This document shows positions 22,441-31,486 of a DNA stretch of 64,000 nt, piece by piece (within the stretch, counting starts at the first letter, position 1; each line of letters starts with the position of its first letter). Where the stretch lies: NCBI RefSeq assembly GCF_019655435.1, contig NZ_BPFH01000001.1, positions 372,001 through 436,000 on the forward strand, in the 5' to 3' direction. A model generated the notes under the pieces. It saw nothing but the letters and a program-made list of their open reading frames with translations, did no database searches and was not told the DNA's origin. Made by a program: the position numbers and the translations under genes. Source of the DNA: Jannaschia pagri. GTDB taxonomy: Bacteria > Pseudomonadota > Alphaproteobacteria > Rhodobacterales > Rhodobacteraceae.

Positions 22441-23475
22441 ATGCCCAGCACCGATCCCAAGCTCATGTCCGGTAACGCGAACCGACCCTTGGCCCAGGGC
22501 ATAGCCCGGCGCATGTCCATGCACCGTGGTATGCGCGTTGGCCTGGTCGATGCGCGGGTCGAGCGGTTCAACGACGGTGAGATCTTTGTGGAGGTCTTCG
22601 AAAATGTCCGTGGCGAGGACATGTTCATCATCCAACCGACCTCGAACCCGGCCAACGACAACCTGATGGAACTGCTGATCATGGCCGACGCCTTGCAACG
22701 CAGCTCAGCCGGTCGGATCACGGCCGTCATCCCCTACTTCGGCTATGCGCGTCAGGATCGACGTACAAAGAGCCGGTCGCCCATTTCGGCCAAACTTGTT
22801 GCAAACCTCATCGCAAATTCGGGCGTGGAACGGGTTTTGACGATGGATCTACACGCAGCTCAGATCCAAGGGTTCTTCGACATTCCCGTCGACAACCTCT
22901 ATGCGTCCCCGATTTTTGAGTTGGACGTCCGCCACCACTTCCAAGGGTCCATGGACGATGTGATGGTCGTCTCACCCGATGTGGGTGGCGTGACCCGCGC
23001 GCGGGAATTGGCCAAACGGATCAATGCCCCGCTATCCATCGTGGACAAGCGCCGCGAGAAGGCCGGCGAAGTGTCAGAGATGACAGTGATCGGCGATGTG
23101 TCCGGTAAGAAATGTATCATCGTCGACGACATCTGCGACACGGCGGGAACACTCTGTAAGGCAGCAGACGTCTTGATCGACGCAGGTGCGACAGAAGTTC
23201 ACGCCTACATCACCCACGGCGTCCTCTCCGGCCCAGCGGTTGGTCGCATCACGAATTCCCGCCTCAAAAGCCTGGTCGTCACCGACTCCATCGACCAGCC
23301 CCAGCCTGTCTTGGACTGCCCGAACATCCGGGTCGTTCCGACGGCGCCCATGCTAACCCAAGCGATCCTGAACATCTGGAATGGCACCAGCGTGTCGTCT
23401 CTGTTCGATACCGACACGCTGGAGCCACTGTATGAGCCGTTCTACCCAAGCCTCGCGCTCGGACAGACGGCCTAG
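22441..23475 (+). CDS. prs: Ribose-phosphate pyrophosphokinase
   Basis: A 344-residue enzyme that makes PRPP from ribose 5-phosphate and ATP for nucleotide, His, Trp and NAD synthesis. Marks: 'LSGN'-equivalent '[17 protein letters not shown]', the ATP loop '[18 protein letters not shown]', '[20 protein letters not shown]' with the metal-binding His, '[17 protein letters not shown]', and the PRPP loop '[18 protein letters not shown]'. Length is a little above the usual 310-315 because of a short N- and C-terminal extension common in this group. Confidence 0.96.
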   Translation: MPSTDPKLMSGNANRPLAQGIARRMSMHRGMRVGLVDARVERFNDGEIFVEVFENVRGEDMFIIQPTSNPANDNLMELLIMADALQRSSAGRITAVIPYFGYARQDRRTKSRSPISAKLVANLIANSGVERVLTMDLHAAQIQGFFDIPVDNLYASPIFELDVRHHFQGSMDDVMVVSPDVGGVTRARELAKRINAPLSIVDKRREKAGEVSEMTVIGDVSGKKCIIVDDICDTAGTLCKAADVLIDAGATEVHAYITHGVLSGPAVGRITNSRLKSLVVTDSIDQPQPVLDCPNIRVVPTAPMLTQAILNIWNGTSVSSLFDTDTLEPLYEPFYPSLALGQTA

Positions 23476-23479
23476 GCCA

Positions 23480-23794
23480 TCAGTCCCAGAGGCTGAGCAC
23501 CAAGAGGATCGGGGCGATAAAGCTCGCCCAGATCAGGAAAAACATCGAAGCACGACCGCTTTTGAGGTAGAGCGCCATGCCGGGTGCCTCCGGGTCTCCG
23601 GCGGGCATCGACTTGGTCGACTCATTGGCGTGTTGCGTGTGCGCTTGAACCTGGGCGCGGGCGTGGGCCATGGTCTCGGCCAAGCGGTTGCGATGAAACG
23701 ACGTCTCATACACAGCGGCAAACCGCGTGTCGGCGGGCGCCGGTGCGACAACCCGGTCGCTCTGGTCGAAGTCTCTCTCCTGTAAGGCGTTCAT
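23480..23794 (-). CDS. Small tail-anchored membrane protein, unknown function
   Basis: A 104-residue protein: a polar N-terminal region (~1-75) and a hydrophobic C-terminal span, 'ASMFFLIWASFIAPILLVLS', ending LWD. ATG 23794 is chosen because GGAGAG precedes it; longer frames lack a ribosome site. It converges with prs, four bases apart. No family is recognised. Confidence 0.6.
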   Translation of the reverse strand: MNALQERDFDQSDRVVAPAPADTRFAAVYETSFHRNRLAETMAHARAQVQAHTQHANESTKSMPAGDPEAPGMALYLKSGRASMFFLIWASFIAPILLVLSLWD

Positions 23795-23931
23795 GCCACT
23801 CTCCGTCTGTTGAACCATGGGAGATGGCGCGGGCCTGCGACTTGTCCACTGTCTCTCGGTCGCACCTGGGGAAGAGTGTGTTAAAGCACGATTGATCAAC
23901 CTCATGGCGCAAGGCGTTGGTCAGGCACGTT

Positions 23932-24624
23932 CTACTTCGGTCTAAATGCGGGCCCTGAGCAAGGGAGGAATGCGCCCGATTGAGGCCCAGTTGAGACGAT
24001 CGGTTTACAGTCGATTGCGTGCGTCAGCTCCACCGCGGCACCTGGCGTATTCTTCGGGAAAACATCACCGACGTTATACGCTATATTGCCCTGTGGGTCA
24101 TATGGACCATGCGGCCAGGTCTTATATGCGGCAATGTAGATCCGATGATAATACGGGGCTTTGTCAGGGAAGCGCGCAGGTTCCGTGAAGAAATTTCGCC
24201 ATGCCCCTGAAACGTGGTCCGACAATCCATCTCCATAGGCCGAATTGGGTTGAGCGCTGTAGGCATGAACCCAGATTTGGGCAAGCTCGTAAGACTGGCT
24301 TGGAGTCATATTCTCCAGGCCGACATAACAGGTTCGCCCATCAATCAGCACAGACACGGCATCGTTCGGCGGCGAGACGACAACACGAAATGCTTCGCGT
24401 CCGTTCCTGAGAACAACGGGTTGCGTCGAATAGCCGAAGCCTGCCTGTCGAAAGCTCCGTTCGCGATTGGTGAATGATCTACAAGCTCTCACGGCTTGTT
24501 TTGCGACGGCAAAGCTCTTGGCATCGGCTGGTGTCGTGCTGATGAACGTCGTGTCGACGGGCGGAATTCTGCAGCCAACCAGACCAAGCAAACAGAGCAT
24601 TAAAGACAACTTTGACAAGGACAT
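23932..24624 (-). CDS. Lipoprotein of unknown function
   Basis: A 230-residue exported protein. 'MSLSKLSLMLCLLGLVGCRI' is a signal peptide with lipobox L-V-G-C. The mature part has paired Cys residues and mentions 'RTCYVGLENMTPSQSYELAQ' but no known domain. I placed the start at 24624 (GAG-rich site upstream; ATG 24636 is an alternative). Any upstream extension would run into the remnant IS element. The base composition is lower in GC than neighbouring genes, which together with the IS points to acquired DNA. Confidence 0.65.
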   Translation of the reverse strand: MSLSKLSLMLCLLGLVGCRIPPVDTTFISTTPADAKSFAVAKQAVRACRSFTNRERSFRQAGFGYSTQPVVLRNGREAFRVVVSPPNDAVSVLIDGRTCYVGLENMTPSQSYELAQIWVHAYSAQPNSAYGDGLSDHVSGAWRNFFTEPARFPDKAPYYHRIYIAAYKTWPHGPYDPQGNIAYNVGDVFPKNTPGAAVELTHAIDCKPIVSTGPQSGAFLPCSGPAFRPK

Positions 24625-24650
24625 AACAACTCTCATTCGCAATTGGCGTC

Positions 24651-25056
24651 TGGGGTCTGGACTCGTTGAATGCCATAGCCAGTAAATCACGCGAGCGGCA
24701 AGGGATGGCAGTCATAATGGCCATTGGACACCTGTCGTATCGTGTCGCAGCGCGGCGCCAATCCTTTAGTCTGCCGAATAGTACTTCGATCACTGCCCAG
24801 CAGGGAGGGCGCAGCACTGACCCGAGAGGGACGGTTGCGGCGTTTATGGCGCCGCTTGTCGCATTTGACGGGCTACTTGCACTGCTTCGGCTCGGGATAC
24901 AGGCGGGTATCCTTCTGTCTGTCCGTGCTTCTCCGAACCAATTGGCGCCGTAGCAACGGCCCCCGAGCAGCCGGAAACGATCGGACATGTTCACCGCTCG
25001 GTCTGCAAAGACTGACCCACGCCATCAGACGGAAATCAATGGGTCCTGACCCTAGT
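24651..25056 (-). mobile_element. Internally deleted IS5-family (IS427-group) element
   Basis: Inverted repeats bound the element: GGGTCTGGACTCGTTGAA at 24653-24670 and, on the other strand, GGGTCAGGACCCATTGAT ending near 25053 (15 of 18 matching). Inside, on the minus strand, remain a transposase start (MSDRFRL, near 24988), part of the DDE domain 'YGANWFGEARTDRRIPACIP', and the C-terminal signature 'EVLFGRLKDWRRAATRYDRC'. Only about 400 bp of an expected ~850 bp are left. Confidence 0.75.
24672..24990 (-). pseudogene. Remnant IS5-family transposase, deleted and frameshifted
   Basis: The start codon region (MSDRFRL) is joined directly to the middle of the DDE domain, so most of the N-terminal half is deleted. 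After 'ACIP' the frame shifts, is restored for 'FGRLKDWRRAATRYDRCPMA', and shifts again so that the final 'VIYWLWH' is in another frame. It cannot make an active transposase. Confidence 0.75.
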
Positions 25057-25125
25057 CAACGGCGTTCTCCTACGGTTTGTGCGATTTCAGTACCGGGGCG
25101 GCCTGGAACCGGCTAAGGCGCCGGG

Positions 25126-26238
25126 ATGGACCCGTTTGAGATCTTTTTGATGGCCCCGCCTGGCCTGGAACACATCCTCGCCCAAGAGGTATCCGCCGCG
25201 GGTTTCAACGCCCCCACCGTCCATCCTGGCGGCGTCACCATCCAGGGCGGCTGGCCGGATGTCTGGCGCGCGAACCTGACGCTGCGCGGCGCTGGTCGGG
25301 TGCAGGCGCGCCTGGGCGCCTTCCGCGCCTTCCACTTGGCCCAGCTCGACAAACGGGCGCGCAAGTTTCCCTGGGGCGACGTCTTGCGCCCCGAGGTGCC
25401 CGTGCGCGTCGAGGTCGCCACCAACCGCAAGTCCAAGATCTATCACGCGGGTGCCGCCCAACAGCGGATCGAAACCGCCATCACCGAGGAACTAGGCGCC
25501 CCCATCGATCCCAAGGCGCAGGTCGTGATCCGGGCGCGGATCGACGACAATCTGGTGATCCTCTCGGTGGATACCTCCGGCGCGCCCCTGCACAAGCGCG
25601 GACATAAGGCCGCCGTGGGCAAGGCCCCGCTGCGCGAGACGATGGCGGCCCTGCTCCTACGGGCGAGCGGATTTACTGGGACAGAGGCCGTCGTGGACCC
25701 CATGTGTGGCTCCGGGACCTTTGTGATCGAGGCCGCCGAGATTGCTGCGGGGGTCCTGCCCGGTCGGGACCGCGCCTTTGCCTTTGAGCAGCTTGCAACC
25801 TTTGACCCAGACGCCTGGGCTGCGCTGCGGTCACAGACGCCGCCACCCCTGCCCGATCTGGCCTTTCACGGATCAGACCGGGACGCGGGGGCCTTTGCCC
25901 GCGCCCGCGACAATGCGGAGCGGGCGGGCGTGGCGCCCATATGCACATTCACCAAAGCCGTCGTCAGCGAGGCCACACCGCCAGAGGGTGAACCCGGTTT
26001 GGTCATCGTCAATCCACCCTATGGCGCGCGGATCGGGGATCGGAAATCCTTGTTCGGCCTCTACGCCGCCTTTGGGGCGCGTATGACCGAGGCCTTTCAG
26101 GGCTGGCGTGTTGCCATGGTCACAAGCGATGGCGGCTTGGCCAAAGCCAGTGGCCTTCCCTTTGCTTCCGAAAGCGCCCCCATCGCCCACGGTGGACTGC
26201 GGGTGAAGCTGTACCAGACGGCGGCCTTGGGCGGCTGA
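25126..26238 (+). CDS. rlmL: RlmL-type 23S rRNA (guanine-N2) methyltransferase with THUMP domain
   Basis: A 370-residue RNA methyltransferase. N-terminal ferredoxin-like/THUMP part: 'FLMAPPGLEHILAQEVSAAG' and 'VRVEVATNRKSKIYHAGAAQ'. Catalytic part: 'VVDPMCGSGTFVIEAAEIAA' binds S-adenosylmethionine, 'FHGSDRDAGAFARARDNAER' follows, and 'LVIVNPPYGARIGDRKSL' is the N-P-P-Y active site. It is shorter than E. coli RlmL since it lacks the second methyltransferase half (RlmK). It probably makes m2G2445 of 23S rRNA; tRNA targets are possible for THUMP enzymes. Confidence 0.85.
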   Translation: MDPFEIFLMAPPGLEHILAQEVSAAGFNAPTVHPGGVTIQGGWPDVWRANLTLRGAGRVQARLGAFRAFHLAQLDKRARKFPWGDVLRPEVPVRVEVATNRKSKIYHAGAAQQRIETAITEELGAPIDPKAQVVIRARIDDNLVILSVDTSGAPLHKRGHKAAVGKAPLRETMAALLLRASGFTGTEAVVDPMCGSGTFVIEAAEIAAGVLPGRDRAFAFEQLATFDPDAWAALRSQTPPPLPDLAFHGSDRDAGAFARARDNAERAGVAPICTFTKAVVSEATPPEGEPGLVIVNPPYGARIGDRKSLFGLYAAFGARMTEAFQGWRVAMVTSDGGLAKASGLPFASESAPIAHGGLRVKLYQTAALGG

Positions 26239-26263
26239 TACGGGAAACCGCCCGCTAAAGGCT

Positions 26264-27646
26264 TCAGGCGATCTGCTTCAATGGGGCAACGGCCGCCGTT
26301 TTGGGAAGCGTCACGAAGATGATGGCCGTATCCGTGATCCCGTGGCGTTCCAGGCATGTGGGCAGGGCGCGGGGTGTGCAGGTCACCACTTGCTGATGCT
26401 CGGTCTGGGCATTGGCCACAACGCAGATCTCGATCCGGTCAGCCTGGGGCGCCGAGGCCAGCAGGCGTGACACATCCCCCGCCGCGCGGACCGCCATATA
26501 GAGCGCAACCCGCGTGCCCGGAACCAGGCGATCAAACCATTCGGGCGCCTCTGGGCGGATTTCTGAATGACCGGTCGTCAGCACGAGCGTATCGACCTTG
26601 CCACGCTCCGTCAGGACCTCGCCCGCCGCCGCTGCGGCCCCACTGGCCGAGGTCACACCGGGCACGATTTCGACCGGAATGTCTGCACCCTTGAGGGCCT
26701 CCAACTCTTCCGCCGCACGCCCGAACACGCCGGGATCACCGCTCTTGAGACGCACGACACGCTTTCCCTGGCGCGCCGTCGCCACGAGCATCGCCGTGAT
26801 CCGCTCTTGCGGCCAAGCATGGCAGCCGGGGGCCTTGCCCACATAGACGCGCTCCGCGTCCCGGCGGGCAAGTTCCAGCACCTCGGGGTCGACCAAGCGA
26901 TCGTAGAATATCACATCCGCTTCTTGCAGGCGCTGGACCGCGCGCAGCGTGATCAGATCCGCCGCCCCCGGTCCCGCACCGACGAGCGCGACACTGCCGC
27001 CCGCTTTCGCGCCAAAGTCTCCGGTGCGGATCGCATCTTTGATGAGCTGGGCGGCTTCCCGCTCGGCGCCACCGGCGTGGACCGCGCGGGGCGCGTCATT
27101 GAACACCCAACGCCACAGGTCGCGGCGCGCGCGCGGGCCCAAACGTTGCGCCGCCGAGGACCGAAGCCGCCCGGCCAGCGCAGCCAAGTCACCCAGGCGC
27201 GGCTCCAGTGCTTGTTCCATCCGGGTCTTGATTTGACGGGCCAGGACAGGTGCCGTGCCTTCCGTGCCAATGGCCACCACCACCGGGTCGCGGTCGACGA
27301 TGGAGGGCGTGATCGCGTCGCATAGGTCGGGGCGGTCCACCACGTTGACCGTCGTCCCCGCCGCCTTGGCCAAGGCATGCAGCGCCCCATCGGCCCCCGC
27401 ACAGCCAGTGGCCACGAACACGAGTGACGTGTCCGCGAAATGCGCGGCGGAGATCGGTCCAGCGTCGTGATGGACCCGACCAGCCGCCGCCAGATCGGCA
27501 AGTTCCTCTTCCAAACTGGGGGCGAGCACATCGATCCGTGCTTCGGTCTTCAGGATCAGTCGTGCCTTTTGCGCCGCCTGTTCGCCACCGCCAACAATAA
27601 CCACACGGCGCCCGGCCATTTGCAGAAACATGGGAAACGTCTTCAT
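26264..27646 (-). CDS. cysG: Siroheme synthase CysG
   Basis: A 460-residue fusion enzyme. The N-terminal part is precorrin-2 dehydrogenase/ferrochelatase: 'RRVVIVGGGEQAAQKARLIL', 'LVFVATGCAGADGALHALAK'. The C-terminal part is uroporphyrinogen III methyltransferase: 'SVALVGAGPGAADLITLRAV', 'VVRLKSGDPGVFGRAAEELE', 'VEIVPGVTSASGAAAAAG', 'LVLTTGH'. It makes siroheme, the cofactor of the nitrite reductase NirB in the same operon. The start at 27646 overlaps the upstream stop (ATGA). It is the last gene of the nitrate operon. Confidence 0.93.
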   Translation of the reverse strand: MKTFPMFLQMAGRRVVIVGGGEQAAQKARLILKTEARIDVLAPSLEEELADLAAAGRVHHDAGPISAAHFADTSLVFVATGCAGADGALHALAKAAGTTVNVVDRPDLCDAITPSIVDRDPVVVAIGTEGTAPVLARQIKTRMEQALEPRLGDLAALAGRLRSSAAQRLGPRARRDLWRWVFNDAPRAVHAGGAEREAAQLIKDAIRTGDFGAKAGGSVALVGAGPGAADLITLRAVQRLQEADVIFYDRLVDPEVLELARRDAERVYVGKAPGCHAWPQERITAMLVATARQGKRVVRLKSGDPGVFGRAAEELEALKGADIPVEIVPGVTSASGAAAAAGEVLTERGKVDTLVLTTGHSEIRPEAPEWFDRLVPGTRVALYMAVRAAGDVSRLLASAPQADRIEICVVANAQTEHQQVVTCTPRALPTCLERHGITDTAIIFVTLPKTAAVAPLKQIA

Positions 27647-28578
27647 GCGGTCATTCCTTCGGTGTCGTGGCGACGGCTCCAGAGGTCGCGGGCCAGGGTT
27701 TCGCAGGCGGCCATCGTGGGCTGAGCCTTTAGCGTCCAAAGGGCCAGCGCGGCCGTCCCCTGGATCGTGGCAATGGCGTAGTCGTCCGCTTCTGCTCCGT
27801 ACCAAAGCGCCGACAAGTCGAGGGCGCGATCTGGGTCATGCAAGCGCCGCGCCTCATCCATCAATGGCGCCACGGGGTGTTCGATATGTTGGCCGTCGCG
27901 CAGGCCAAACAGGGTGCAAGGCTTGCCTGGGTTCCGTTCGAACTCACCACCGCCCCCCTTGATGACGGTCAAGTCGCTGTCACCCAACAGCTCCGCCGCG
28001 CAAGCCTGAAGGCTACGGTAAGACGGATGGAACACACCCTGAACCGTGGCGGGCGCGCCGCTGGGGTTCCACATGCGCAGGACCGTGTTGACACAAGACC
28101 GCAGACCCAGATCGTCGCGCAACCGCAACAGCCGGAAGGCGGGCGGGCACAGATCTTCCAACGGGGTATAGGTGACGCCGGGCCCAGCCATCGGCAATGC
28201 CGCGCGGAGATCGGCGGCATCCACTTGGTGCGAGTTCCAACCGTGCATTGAGACGGAGTAGCCCGCCAAGCTCACCACCCGCGCCGCCAAGAGGAACAGG
28301 GGCGCCCCCCGTGTGCGACCAGCCGCATAGGCGGGCCAATCCAGATCGGCGGGTGACAGGTCGCCCGTCACATGGGCGCGCAGGGCGGCGGTGAAGCCCG
28401 CTATCTCCTCCGGGACTTCACCGCGCAGACGCAGAACCATCAGAAGGCCGCCAACCGCCTCGGGCGCGGCGCGGCCTTCGAGGATCAACGCCATGGCCTC
28501 CTGCGCCTCCTCCCGCGTCAGGGGGCGGGCGCGGCCCTGGCCCCGCGCCACAATACGGACGTAGGGCCCCAGGCTCAT
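27643..28578 (-). CDS. TrpD/YbiB-like phosphoribosyltransferase-fold protein in the nitrate operon
   Basis: A 311-residue protein of the anthranilate phosphoribosyltransferase fold: 'PLTREEAQEAMALILEGRAA', 'LRLRGEVPEEIAGFTAALR' form the N-terminal helical domain. The glycine-rich PRPP loop expected near 'PLFLLAARVVSLAGYSVSMH' is poorly kept. 'HPSYRSLQACAAELLGDSDL' and 'VIKGGGGEFERNPGK' follow. It is more like YbiB/TrpD2, which bind nucleic acid and lack TrpD activity. It overlaps nasA and cysG by four bases each, so it is a fixed part of the operon. Function unknown. Confidence 0.8.
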   Translation of the reverse strand: MSLGPYVRIVARGQGRARPLTREEAQEAMALILEGRAAPEAVGGLLMVLRLRGEVPEEIAGFTAALRAHVTGDLSPADLDWPAYAAGRTRGAPLFLLAARVVSLAGYSVSMHGWNSHQVDAADLRAALPMAGPGVTYTPLEDLCPPAFRLLRLRDDLGLRSCVNTVLRMWNPSGAPATVQGVFHPSYRSLQACAAELLGDSDLTVIKGGGGEFERNPGKPCTLFGLRDGQHIEHPVAPLMDEARRLHDPDRALDLSALWYGAEADDYAIATIQGTAALALWTLKAQPTMAACETLARDLWSRRHDTEGMTA

Positions 28579-31151
28579 TCCGCGGCCATTGGCACGCGGG
28601 CGGCGGCGATCAGAGCCGCCAGTTCCGGCTTGCAGGATCCGCAGTTGGTGCCCGCGCAGGTCTTGGCCCCAAGCGCCTCGACCGTGGTCGCGCCTTCGGC
28701 GACAGCCGCAAGCAAGGTGTTCCGTCCCACCTCGAAACAGGCGCAAACAGTCGCGCCAGGATCAGGACGGTCGCTGGGCACGCGGCCTGCCAGCGCTTGC
28801 AGCGGCGGCGTCTCGGTGCCGACTAGCGCGATCGCGTGGCTGCGGGCGACCTCCACCGGCGTGGGGGCGGCGAAAAACAAAGCAACGATGACCCCATCGC
28901 GGGACAGAGCAACGCGGACCCCACCGGTGGCCGGATCTTGCACCATGGAGACTTCGCCGTCGCTGATACCGGTTGCGGCGCGGGCCTCTGCCTCCCAATC
29001 CGAGGGCGCCTCGGTCCCGGCAAGTTCCACCTGCCACCCCGTGCGGGTGCGCGCCACGGCGGCATAGGCTTGGCGCGGGGCGAGTGGCACCACACTGGCC
29101 GCGAACCCGTACCAGGCCGCTGTGAACCGCTCGATCACAACGCCAGCCCCCTTGAGGGCGGGTTGGCCCGAGATCGGATCGACCGTCGAGGTCACGAGGC
29201 TGTTGACGGTGCTGCGGCTTGTCAGTTGGCGCGTCCAATGCATGGGCGCAAAAGGCTGTCCCGGTGCCACACGGTCGGTCACCAAGACGCGCAGGATCGC
29301 ATCGCCCCGCCCGCTGCTTACGCGCACGAGATCCCCCACCGTAACCTCGGCCCGCGCGGCATCGTCGGGATGCACCTCCAGGTAAGGTTCCGCCAGATGG
29401 GCGCCCAACCGCGGGGCCTTACCGGTGCGCGTCATCGTGTGCCACTGATCCCGGTTGCGTCCGGTATTGAGCCTCAGACCCTGATTGCGTGGCTGCGGCG
29501 CGACGACGGGCAACATCTTGGCCTTTCCGTCGGCGTGGTAAAACGCCCCGTCTGCAAAGAAGCGGCGGTCATTGGCGGGCCATTGGGTTGGTTCCAAACC
29601 GGCATAATCAACACCTTCGAAGACGCTCAGATCCAGGTCGCGCGCAAAAGGTTCTGCGGCTTTGGATAGGGCAACATATTCGGCGAAGACGGCCTCTGGC
29701 GTCTCGAAATCAAAGGCATCGGCCCATCCCATACGGGCGGCCACGTCACAGATGATCTTCCAATCGGGGCGCGCGTCGCCGGGCACAGGCAAGAAGGCCC
29801 GTTGCCGCGAAATCCGACGTTCCGAGTTGGTGACCGTGCCGTCCTTTTCACCCCAACCGGCGGCGGGCAGCAGCACATGGGCCAAATCGCCGGTATCCGT
29901 GTTCTCCATAATGTCGGTCACGGCGACGAAGGGTACTTTGGCGATGGCAGCAGCCACCCCATCCGAGTCCGGCAGGCTGACCGCCGGGTTCGTGGACATG
30001 ACCCAAAGCGCCTTGATCCGACCATCGGCGCAGGCTTGGAACAGATCGACGGCCTTCAAGCCTGCGTGGTCGGCCATGGTCGGACTGTCCCACGCGGTCT
30101 GAACACAGGCGCGATGGTCCGCGTTTTCCAGATCCAAATGGTTAGCAAGCATGTTGGCCAAGCCGCCAACCTCGCGCCCGCCCATGGCGTTTGGCTGCCC
30201 GGTGACCGAGAAAGGACCACACCCGGGGGTGCCAATCCGCCCCGTGGCCAGATGGCAGTTCAGGATCGCGTTTACTTTGTCGGTGCCGCAAGAAGACTGG
30301 TTCACGCCCTGACTATAGACGGTGACGACCTTCTGCGTACCTGTCCATTCGGCGTAGAAGGCTGCAAGGTCTTCGGCGCTCAGCCCCGAGGCGGTCGGGT
30401 CTTCGGCCTGTGCCTGGGCCAGCGCGGCATCGAAGCCGTTCACATGGGCGTCCACATAGGCACGATCCACAGCCCCGGTGCTGTCCAGATGGGCCAGCAA
30501 CCCGTTGAAGAGGGCCGCATCGCCATCGGGCAAGATCCGCAGATGGACATCGGCCAGATCGGTCGTTGCCGTGCGCCGTGGATCGACGTTTATCACCCGC
30601 ATCTCGGGCCGCGCCGCTTTCGCCGCCGCGATCCGCTGGTGCAGCACCGGATGGCACCACGCCAGGTTAGAGCCGACGAGTACGATCAGATCCGCCTCTT
30701 CCAGGTCCTCATAGGTGCCGGGCACGGTATCTGTGCCAAAGGCCCGCTTATGCCCCGCCACCGACGACGCCATGCAAAGCCGGGAGTTCGTATCGATGTT
30801 CGCCGAGCCGATGTAGCCCTTCATCAGCTTGTTGGCGACGTAGTAGTCCTCGGTCAGGATCTGGCCGGACACGTAGAAGGCCACGCTGTCGGGCCCGTGT
30901 TCGGCAATCGCATCGGAAAACGCGCGCGCCACCCGGTCCAAGGCGGTGTCCCAGTCGGTGGTCTGGCCATCTACCTTAGGCGACAGTAGCCGCCCGCTCA
31001 GGTCGATGGTTTCGCCCAAGGCCGAGCCTTTGGAACACAGGCGACCGAAATTCGCAGGGTGCTTCGGATCACCCTGGATGGTGCCGTCAGCGCCCGCGAG
31101 GACGCCGCAGCCAACGCCGCAATAGGGACAGGTGGTGCGTGTTAGAGTCAT
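28575..31151 (-). CDS. nasA: Assimilatory nitrate reductase, catalytic subunit
   Basis: An 858-residue molybdenum enzyme of the cytoplasm that reduces nitrate to nitrite. The N-terminus has the 4Fe-4S motif 'TTCPYCGVGCGVLAG' plus 'GRLCSKGSALGE'. The middle binds bis-MGD: 'DSVAFYVSGQILTEDYYVAN', 'GYIGSANIDTNSRLCMASSV', 'VGSNLAWCHPVLHQRI', 'VTDIMENTDTGDLAHVLLPA'. The C-terminus carries a BFD-type 2Fe-2S domain: 'TVCACFEVGRNTLLAAVAEG' and 'KTCAGTNCGSCKPEL'. Overlaps with nirD and the TrpD-like gene (ATGA) show translational coupling. Confidence 0.96.
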   Translation of the reverse strand: MTLTRTTCPYCGVGCGVLAGADGTIQGDPKHPANFGRLCSKGSALGETIDLSGRLLSPKVDGQTTDWDTALDRVARAFSDAIAEHGPDSVAFYVSGQILTEDYYVANKLMKGYIGSANIDTNSRLCMASSVAGHKRAFGTDTVPGTYEDLEEADLIVLVGSNLAWCHPVLHQRIAAAKAARPEMRVINVDPRRTATTDLADVHLRILPDGDAALFNGLLAHLDSTGAVDRAYVDAHVNGFDAALAQAQAEDPTASGLSAEDLAAFYAEWTGTQKVVTVYSQGVNQSSCGTDKVNAILNCHLATGRIGTPGCGPFSVTGQPNAMGGREVGGLANMLANHLDLENADHRACVQTAWDSPTMADHAGLKAVDLFQACADGRIKALWVMSTNPAVSLPDSDGVAAAIAKVPFVAVTDIMENTDTGDLAHVLLPAAGWGEKDGTVTNSERRISRQRAFLPVPGDARPDWKIICDVAARMGWADAFDFETPEAVFAEYVALSKAAEPFARDLDLSVFEGVDYAGLEPTQWPANDRRFFADGAFYHADGKAKMLPVVAPQPRNQGLRLNTGRNRDQWHTMTRTGKAPRLGAHLAEPYLEVHPDDAARAEVTVGDLVRVSSGRGDAILRVLVTDRVAPGQPFAPMHWTRQLTSRSTVNSLVTSTVDPISGQPALKGAGVVIERFTAAWYGFAASVVPLAPRQAYAAVARTRTGWQVELAGTEAPSDWEAEARAATGISDGEVSMVQDPATGGVRVALSRDGVIVALFFAAPTPVEVARSHAIALVGTETPPLQALAGRVPSDRPDPGATVCACFEVGRNTLLAAVAEGATTVEALGAKTCAGTNCGSCKPELAALIAAARVPMAAE

Positions 31152-31486
31152 TCGGCGGCCACACGCGCGCGCAGGAACGCCGCTTCCAGCAGAATGCGCC
31201 CGTCTTCGACCCGCGCCGGGTAGGTGTTGACCCGGCCTTCGTCGGCACCCTGGGCCTCACCGGTTTCCAGCGAAAAGACCCAGTTGTGCAGCGGGCAGGT
31301 CACCGACGTGCCGTGGACGATCCCCTCGGCCAGAGGCCCGCCCTTGTGGGGGCAGGCATTGTCCAAGGCGTGGACCGTGTCGGCCCCCGTGCGGAAGACC
31401 GCGACACAGCCCAGGGCCGTCTTCACCACCCGCGCGCCCCGGACGGGAACGTCTTCGAGCGCACTCACATCGATCCAATCGGTCAT
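31148..31486 (-). CDS. nirD: Nitrite reductase small subunit (Rieske-like)
   Basis: A 112-residue Rieske-fold protein. 'DNACPHKGGPLAEGIVHG' and 'VTCPLHNWVFSLETGEAQG' carry C-x-H and C-x-x-H, so a full Rieske 2Fe-2S site is present, as in NirD/NasE of alphaproteobacteria (the enteric NirD lacks these residues). It works with NirB. It overlaps nirB and nasA by four bases each. Confidence 0.93.
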   Translation of the reverse strand: MTDWIDVSALEDVPVRGARVVKTALGCVAVFRTGADTVHALDNACPHKGGPLAEGIVHGTSVTCPLHNWVFSLETGEAQGADEGRVNTYPARVEDGRILLEAAFLRARVAAE

